The notes under the pieces are model-generated. The model had not been told where the DNA came from and did not search any database. It was given only the letters and a program-made list of their open reading frames with translations. A program made the position numbers and the translations under genes. A stretch of 27,871 nt of DNA from Bacillota bacterium (GTDB lineage Bacteria > Bacillota_I > Bacilli_A > Acholeplasmatales > Acholeplasmataceae): positions 1-27,871 of the forward strand of contig JAQCDH010000004.1 in assembly GCA_027620815.1 (NCBI GenBank). The letters run 5' to 3'. This document shows positions 24,015 through 27,871 of this stretch, piece by piece; within the stretch, counting starts at the first letter, position 1, and each line of letters begins with the position of its first letter.

Positions 24015-24018
24015 ATAC

Positions 24019-24042
24019 AAAAAAGTGCCGCTTTAGGCACTA
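24019..24042 (-). terminator. Intrinsic terminator of pduL
   Basis: On the minus strand AGTGCC, loop TAAAGC, GGCACT, then TTTTT. The 5' arm shares bases with the pduL stop codon TAG, and the T-run ends 4 nt before the rnmV start codon. Confidence 0.8.
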
Positions 24043-24630
24043 TGATTTAATCTCGTATGTTTTAACAAGTGTTGCAAGATCACCGGTATTGAGCATAAAC
24101 GCGCTACCATCATCTGTATCTAAATGACAATCAAGTGCATAGCTTTTAGAAACACGGCATAACACATTTCCTAAAAGTCCCGGTTTTTCACCTTCTACTA
24201 AAATAGAGACGATGTCTCCGTTTGAGACACCAAATGCTTTTGCATCTTCTAGAGAAAAGTGGATGTGTCTATCAGCAATGATCACACCTTCTTCTAATTC
24301 AACACTTCCTTCGGGTCCAACAAGTGTGCACGGTCCACTTCCTTTAACATCGCCTGAAGATCGAACGGGAGCAATAAACCCTCCTCGAAGTGCATCGCTT
24401 CTTGAAATTTCAACTTGTGAAGCGGGTCGAACGGGTCCTAATATACGGACGCCTTTAATCACATTTCCTTTTGGTGAAACAATATCTACTTTTTCATTAG
24501 CTGCATATTGTCCAGGTTGAGATAACGGTTTGAATTCTGTAAGTTCATACCCTTTCCCAAATAACGTCTCTAAATGTGCTTGTGTAACGTGGACATGACG
24601 TCCTGATATGCCTAGTGGTATTTTTTTCAT
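24040..24630 (-). CDS. pduL: Phosphate acyltransferase PduL
   Basis: A 196-residue PduL-type phosphotransacylase, which interconverts acyl-CoA with acyl phosphate. In a fermenting organism it can replace Pta, so that acetyl-CoA yields ATP through acetate kinase (not in this window). The two zinc-binding motifs are present: GRHVHV at 10-15 and DRHIHF at 120-125; LGPVRPASQVEISRSDA is another family block. There is no N-terminal encapsulation peptide before the first motif, and no microcompartment gene nearby, so a housekeeping cytosolic role fits. It has its own promoter and terminator. Confidence 0.94.
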   Translation of the reverse strand: MKKIPLGISGRHVHVTQAHLETLFGKGYELTEFKPLSQPGQYAANEKVDIVSPKGNVIKGVRILGPVRPASQVEISRSDALRGGFIAPVRSSGDVKGSGPCTLVGPEGSVELEEGVIIADRHIHFSLEDAKAFGVSNGDIVSILVEGEKPGLLGNVLCRVSKSYALDCHLDTDDGSAFMLNTGDLATLVKTYEIKS

Positions 24631-24649
24631 GTGTTCACCTTCCTTAAAT

Positions 24650-24677
24650 ATATTAACATAATAAAGTGTATTTTCAA
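24650..24677 (-). promoter_or_regulatory. Promoter of pduL
   Basis: On the minus strand TTGAAA (24677-24672), a 16-bp spacer and TAATAT (24655-24650). It shares the 86-bp gap with the divergent HIT-gene promoter; the two upstream elements lie next to each other. Confidence 0.6.
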
Positions 24678-24689
24678 AACAAAAACTAT

Positions 24690-24697
24690 GCTACAAT
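24690..24697 (+). promoter_or_regulatory. Extended -10 of the HIT-gene promoter
   Basis: On the plus strand TGC just before and overlapping TACAAT (24692-24697). No strong -35 is seen. The predicted start is about 12-15 nt before the ATG, with AAGAGGT as ribosome binding site. Confidence 0.55.
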
Positions 24698-24716
24698 AAA
24701 GCCATAAGAGGTAATT

Positions 24717-25124
24717 ATGAAAACAATTTTTGAAAAAATACGAGACAAAGAAATCCCATCATATATGGTGTATGAAGATGAACTTGTCATGGCGTTTTTA
24801 GATATTTCACAAGCAACAAAAGGACATACACTTGTTGTCTCAAAAGAAGCCTTTACTGATGTCCTAGAAACTCCTGATGAAATTTTATCTCACATGTTTG
24901 TTGTTGCAAAAAAAATTGCAAAGGCATTAAAACAAAGTTTAAATCCAAAGGGATTTAATTTCTTAAGTAATGTTGGCGAGGTATCTGGTCAAACAATATT
25001 TCACGTTCATTTACATGTGATTCCAAGATATGATTCTAATGATGTGACACTTGCGTTTTTGCCTAACACTCAAGATAAAGATTTTGAATCCTTACTTACA
25101 AGGATTCAAGCGGCATTATTTTAA
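24717..25124 (+). CDS. HIT-family hydrolase
   Basis: A 135-residue histidine-triad protein, the only plus-strand gene in the window. The catalytic triad HVHLH is at 96-100, followed by VIPRY; the N-terminal half has the HTLVVSKE segment. The family hydrolyses phosphoramidates or releases AMP from aminoacyl- and nucleoside-linked substrates, and the exact substrate cannot be told. A good AAGAGGT site precedes the ATG. Its last 29 nt overlap, tail to tail, the 3' end of the histidine kinase gene. Confidence 0.95.
   Translation: MKTIFEKIRDKEIPSYMVYEDELVMAFLDISQATKGHTLVVSKEAFTDVLETPDEILSHMFVVAKKIAKALKQSLNPKGFNFLSNVGEVSGQTIFHVHLHVIPRYDSNDVTLAFLPNTQDKDFESLLTRIQAALF
25084..25109. repeat. Perfect 10-bp inverted repeat in the convergent gene overlap
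   Basis: TTGAATCCTT and AAGGATTCAA flank the 6-nt loop ACTTAC. It spans the kinase stop codon and lies in HIT coding sequence. Neither strand has a T-run after it, so it is not a standard intrinsic terminator. Confidence 0.8.
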
Positions 25125-26385
25125 ACCCAACACCATCTTTTGTGTTATAGACTTCAATTGAGAAATGAAATAAATCCATTGTTCTTTTTACAATAGATAA
25201 TCCAAGACCAAATTGCCCTTTTGGGCCTTTTTCATAGGGTTTAAATAGTGTGTGAATGAGTTTCTCTTCAATATGATCACCATCGTTTTCAAATGTGAGA
25301 ATATTGTTTTTGAGTGTGATTTGAATAGTTGTTTTCGCGTATCTTAACATGTTATCAACAATATTTGAAAACGCTGAGAAGAAATAGTCATAAACACCAT
25401 AGTATGTTGAATCATCTAAATCTAAAACAAACTGTATGTCATCTTTTCTAAATTTTTGTTGGTCATAAATATGCTCAATGACTTCACTAACTCGAATGTG
25501 TGACCGGTCTTGTTCTGTCACGGCATGTTCAAGTTTTGTAAGTTCAATGAGTTGTTTGACTTTATGGTTTAAAATGTCTGCTTGTTTTGTAATAATGTTC
25601 GTGTCTTCAATACCCGCAATGCCATCACGTATCGCTTCTGCATAAGATTGAATAACGGCAATTGGGGTTTTAAAGTCGTGTGAAATGTTTTGAATCATTT
25701 CTTGTTTTGTTTTTTCATTTGATTCGATTTCTTTTCTCATGGTTTCAATACGATTGGCAAGTTCAGAGATTTCATCTTCACCAACGACTTCAATTGGAAC
25801 ATGGTAATTATTGGCTGATAGTTTTGTCACTTCACCTTGCAGTTTTCTAATACGGTCTAAAATAATTCTAGACCAAACAAGTATCGTTGTATTTCCAAGT
25901 AAAACAAGTGAAATAAAACTAATTCTTAAGATCACGTTAAAGGATGTTCCAAGGTTTTCCAAGTATGAACCATCTGTAAAGGTAACGATGAGGACATCAT
26001 TTTGAAATCTAGTTAGATGAAAATAGTACGTGTCTTCTCCATATGTCTCTGTTTTCTCATTACTTAACCACGTATTCATTCTTAAATAAAGTTGTCTGTG
26101 TGTATAGACACTATCAATGATTTGAAATTGAGAATCATAATCTTTTATACCGTCTTTATAGATGATGTACCCGTTATAGTCACTTCTTAAAAAAGGACTT
26201 TCTAGTCCTTCATTTAAATAGGCATCAAATACGTTGTTTGCATAGGTTGCTAATTGATTACGGTTTTGTTCTGCTCTAAAATCTTCAAAAACATAATTCA
26301 TCCCGAGTGTGAAAAACAAACTTGTAAGCAAAATAACAACCGTAAAAACAATATAAAACTGGGTTGAAAGTCTTAATCTTTTCAT
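25096..26385 (-). CDS. Membrane sensor histidine kinase
   Basis: A 429-residue two-component kinase. TM1 is at about 11-33, an extracytoplasmic sensor of about 115 residues follows, TM2 is at about 150-172, and then a HAMP-like linker (about 172-225). The dimerisation/phosphorylation box is NISHDFKTPIAVIQSYAEA with His236. The ATPase domain has the N box NIVDNMLRYA (341-350), a reduced D box FENDGD (365-370) and the G2 motif GLGLS (393-397). The ATG overlaps the response regulator stop by 4 nt. The stimulus is unknown; the sensor domain shows no motif I recognise. Its 3' end overlaps the convergent HIT gene by 29 nt. Confidence 0.95.
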   Translation of the reverse strand: MKRLRLSTQFYIVFTVVILLTSLFFTLGMNYVFEDFRAEQNRNQLATYANNVFDAYLNEGLESPFLRSDYNGYIIYKDGIKDYDSQFQIIDSVYTHRQLYLRMNTWLSNEKTETYGEDTYYFHLTRFQNDVLIVTFTDGSYLENLGTSFNVILRISFISLVLLGNTTILVWSRIILDRIRKLQGEVTKLSANNYHVPIEVVGEDEISELANRIETMRKEIESNEKTKQEMIQNISHDFKTPIAVIQSYAEAIRDGIAGIEDTNIITKQADILNHKVKQLIELTKLEHAVTEQDRSHIRVSEVIEHIYDQQKFRKDDIQFVLDLDDSTYYGVYDYFFSAFSNIVDNMLRYAKTTIQITLKNNILTFENDGDHIEEKLIHTLFKPYEKGPKGQFGLGLSIVKRTMDLFHFSIEVYNTKDGVGFKIMPLESL

Positions 26386-27035
26386 AACATCCGATAACCG
26401 AAACCATAAATGGTTTCAATTTTTAAATCTGGCATTTTTTGTCTTAAACGTCTTAATAAATCGTCTACAACACGATCGCTACCGTAGTAATTATCTCCCC
26501 AAACGTGTTTTAATATCGCATCTCTTTCAAGTGGTGTATTTGGGTGATTTAAAAAGTATGCGAGCATTTCAAATTCTTTATTTGTGAGGTCAATAAGAAC
26601 ATCACCTTCATGAATTTGTCTTTTATTTGTATCAATGATGTAAGGTGCATATTCAATCACACCTTCAGCGTTAGGATGGGTTCTTCTTAAAATTGCTTGA
26701 ACACGTAGCATGAGTTCTTTCGGTGAAAATGGTTTTGCTAAGTAATCATCACTTCCAAGTTCGAGTCCAACAATTTTATCAATGTCTTGGTCTCTTGCTG
26801 AAGTAAACATAATGGCTTGTTTTGGATTTTTCTCTTTGATTTTTTTAATGAGGTCATATCCTGTGATTTCGCCTTTAAGCATGATGTCTAAAATCCACAA
26901 ATCTACAGGCTCTTCTAGCATTTCTAACGCGTCTTCACCGTTATCATAAACGTTAACTAAATATCCTTCTCTTTGTAGGTATTTTCTTATTATTTCTGAT
27001 AATTCGTATGCATCTTCTACATAAACTATGGTCAC
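26382..27035 (-). CDS. OmpR/PhoB-family response regulator
   Basis: A 217-residue regulator. The receiver domain shows the acidic pair Glu7/Asp8, phospho-acceptor Asp50 in LWILDIM, Thr78 and Lys101 in LAKPF. The C-terminal winged helix ends in the typical RRLRQKMPDLKIETIYGFGYRML. The start codon is GTG at 27035, preceded by a very strong AAAGGAGG about 5 nt away. It starts 15 nt after the serS stop and is coupled to its kinase by ATGA. Target genes are not apparent. Confidence 0.96.
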   Translation of the reverse strand: MTIVYVEDAYELSEIIRKYLQREGYLVNVYDNGEDALEMLEEPVDLWILDIMLKGEITGYDLIKKIKEKNPKQAIMFTSARDQDIDKIVGLELGSDDYLAKPFSPKELMLRVQAILRRTHPNAEGVIEYAPYIIDTNKRQIHEGDVLIDLTNKEFEMLAYFLNHPNTPLERDAILKHVWGDNYYGSDRVVDDLLRRLRQKMPDLKIETIYGFGYRML

Positions 27036-27050
27036 GTTTTCCTCCTTTTT

Positions 27051-27871
27051 TTAGGAAATGACTTTGGTGTGCATATATGGTATAAGCACTTCTGGTACGG
27101 TAATGGTTCCGTCTTCATTTTGATAGTTTTCAATAATCGCAATCATGGTGCGTCCTATCGCAAGTCCTGATCCGTTTAACGTATGAACATATTCTGCTTT
27201 AGAGTCAGGGGTTCTTTTAAAACGGATACTTCCTCTTCTTGATTGATAATCTTCAGCGTTTGAAATTGAACCTATTTCACGGTAACGTTGTTGACCTGGT
27301 AAATACACTTCGATATCGTATGTCTTCGCCATACCAAATCCCATGTCTCCAGTGCACAAGGCAACAACTCGGTAAGGCAGTTGTAGTTTCTGAAGAATTT
27401 TTTCAGAGTGCAATAACATCGTTTCTAACGCTTCATAAGAATCTTCTGGTTTGGTAAATTGGATGAGTTCCACTTTATGAAACTGGTGTTGTCTTAAAAT
27501 ACCTTTTGTATCTTTTCCAGCAGATCCGGCTTCCGATCTAAATGCTGTTGTGTAAGATACAAATTTTACAGGTAGGGGCTCGTTGATGATTTCATCGCGG
27601 TAATAATTGATTGAAGGAACTTCAGCGGTTGGATTTAAATACCAATTTCTGTCCTCTAACTCTATTTTAAAAGCTTCGTCTTTAAATTTAGGAAATTGAC
27701 CTGTTGCAACCATGGATGCTTCATTCACGATGTAAGGAAGGATCATTTCAGTGTATCCATGTTCAAGGGTATGGGTGTCCATCATGAATTGAAGGAGTGC
27801 GCGTTCTAATCTTGCACCTAGTCCTTTATCAACAACAAACCGACTCCCTGTAATTTTAGCGGCACGATCAA
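27051..27871 (-). CDS. serS: Seryl-tRNA synthetase, C-terminal part
   Basis: The catalytic domain of a class II seryl-tRNA synthetase, open to the right window edge, so the 5' end with the tRNA-binding coiled coil is missing. The frame continues upstream of the first in-frame ATGs as DRAAKITGSRFVV and GLGARLERALLQFM, typical of SerS, so those ATGs are internal. Motif 2 (FRSEAGSAGKDTKGILRQHQF) and motif 3 (GSGLAIGRTMIAIIENYQ) are intact. The C terminus VLIPYM is usual. It loads tRNA-Ser such as the one at 241-331. Confidence 0.97.
   Translation of the reverse strand, partial: DRAAKITGSRFVVDKGLGARLERALLQFMMDTHTLEHGYTEMILPYIVNEASMVATGQFPKFKDEAFKIELEDRNWYLNPTAEVPSINYYRDEIINEPLPVKFVSYTTAFRSEAGSAGKDTKGILRQHQFHKVELIQFTKPEDSYEALETMLLHSEKILQKLQLPYRVVALCTGDMGFGMAKTYDIEVYLPGQQRYREIGSISNAEDYQSRRGSIRFKRTPDSKAEYVHTLNGSGLAIGRTMIAIIENYQNEDGTITVPEVLIPYMHTKVIS

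Noticed and set aside
1407..27035. Use of UGA as tryptophan (mycoplasma code)
   Set aside because: Several genes end in TGA at the family-typical position (mnmG, folD, apbE), and conserved Trp residues are TGG, so the standard code applies.

Overview
This window looks like a chromosomal segment from a low-GC, wall-less-type Firmicute relative, most likely the Acholeplasma/Phytoplasma side of the Mollicutes or a close neighbour such as Izemoplasma-like bacteria. The evidence is the strong AT bias, TGA used as a genuine stop (mnmG, folD, apbE and others), Trp encoded by TGG rather than TGA, a compact layout with many 4-nt ATGA overlaps, and a tRNA cluster whose order resembles the large Bacillus trnB array. 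No insertion sequence, phage gene, CRISPR array or obvious foreign island is visible. Every gene is on the minus strand except one HIT-family gene.

Layout, from low to high coordinates (transcription runs right to left). 1-1295: thirteen tRNA genes with encoded CCA (Phe is cut by the window edge), with one sigma-A-type promoter in front of tRNA-Tyr and another in front of the Ile-Val-Thr-Lys-Leu-Ala-Met-Ile2-Ser-fMet-Asp-Phe run. 1407-9274: a long dense gene string tdk, tadA, SRP RNA, a two-TM unknown protein, tkt, mnmG, rsmG, parA, parB. 9329-9652: ribosomal protein bL31 with its own promoter and terminator. 9738-11958: a three-gene unit, an ApbE-like lipoprotein flavin transferase, a NusG-domain-II membrane protein and a Gx/HepPP-synthase-I-like membrane protein, which resembles part of flavin-based extracytosolic electron-transfer loci. 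12185-13411: glyA alone. 13544-22237: prs, pth, mfd, fhs, folD, ppa, yebC as one tightly packed string. 22329-24630: spoVG, rsmA, rnmV, pduL. 24717-25124: the HIT gene on the plus strand. 25096-27871: histidine kinase, response regulator and the 3' part of serS.

Functionally this is core biology. It covers tRNA supply and modification (mnmG, tadA, serS, pth), ribosome maturation and translation (rsmG, rsmA, rnmV, bL31, yebC), chromosome segregation (parAB), nucleotide and one-carbon metabolism (tdk, prs, fhs, folD, glyA, ppa), transcription-coupled repair (mfd), carbon metabolism (tkt, pduL), protein targeting (SRP RNA) and one two-component system.

The least ordinary points are: the ApbE/NusG_II/Gx trio in a mollicute-like genome; a thymidine kinase missing three of four zinc cysteines; an SRP RNA wedged between a stop codon and the next gene's ribosome binding site; an RNase M5 start codon directly behind a terminator hairpin without a Shine-Dalgarno; a perfect 10-bp inverted repeat inside a convergent HIT/kinase coding overlap; a duplicated 3' tail of rsmA; and a shared TGATATAAT extended -10 at four promoters. 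I did not find a clearly new large system. The ApbE trio is the best candidate for follow-up.
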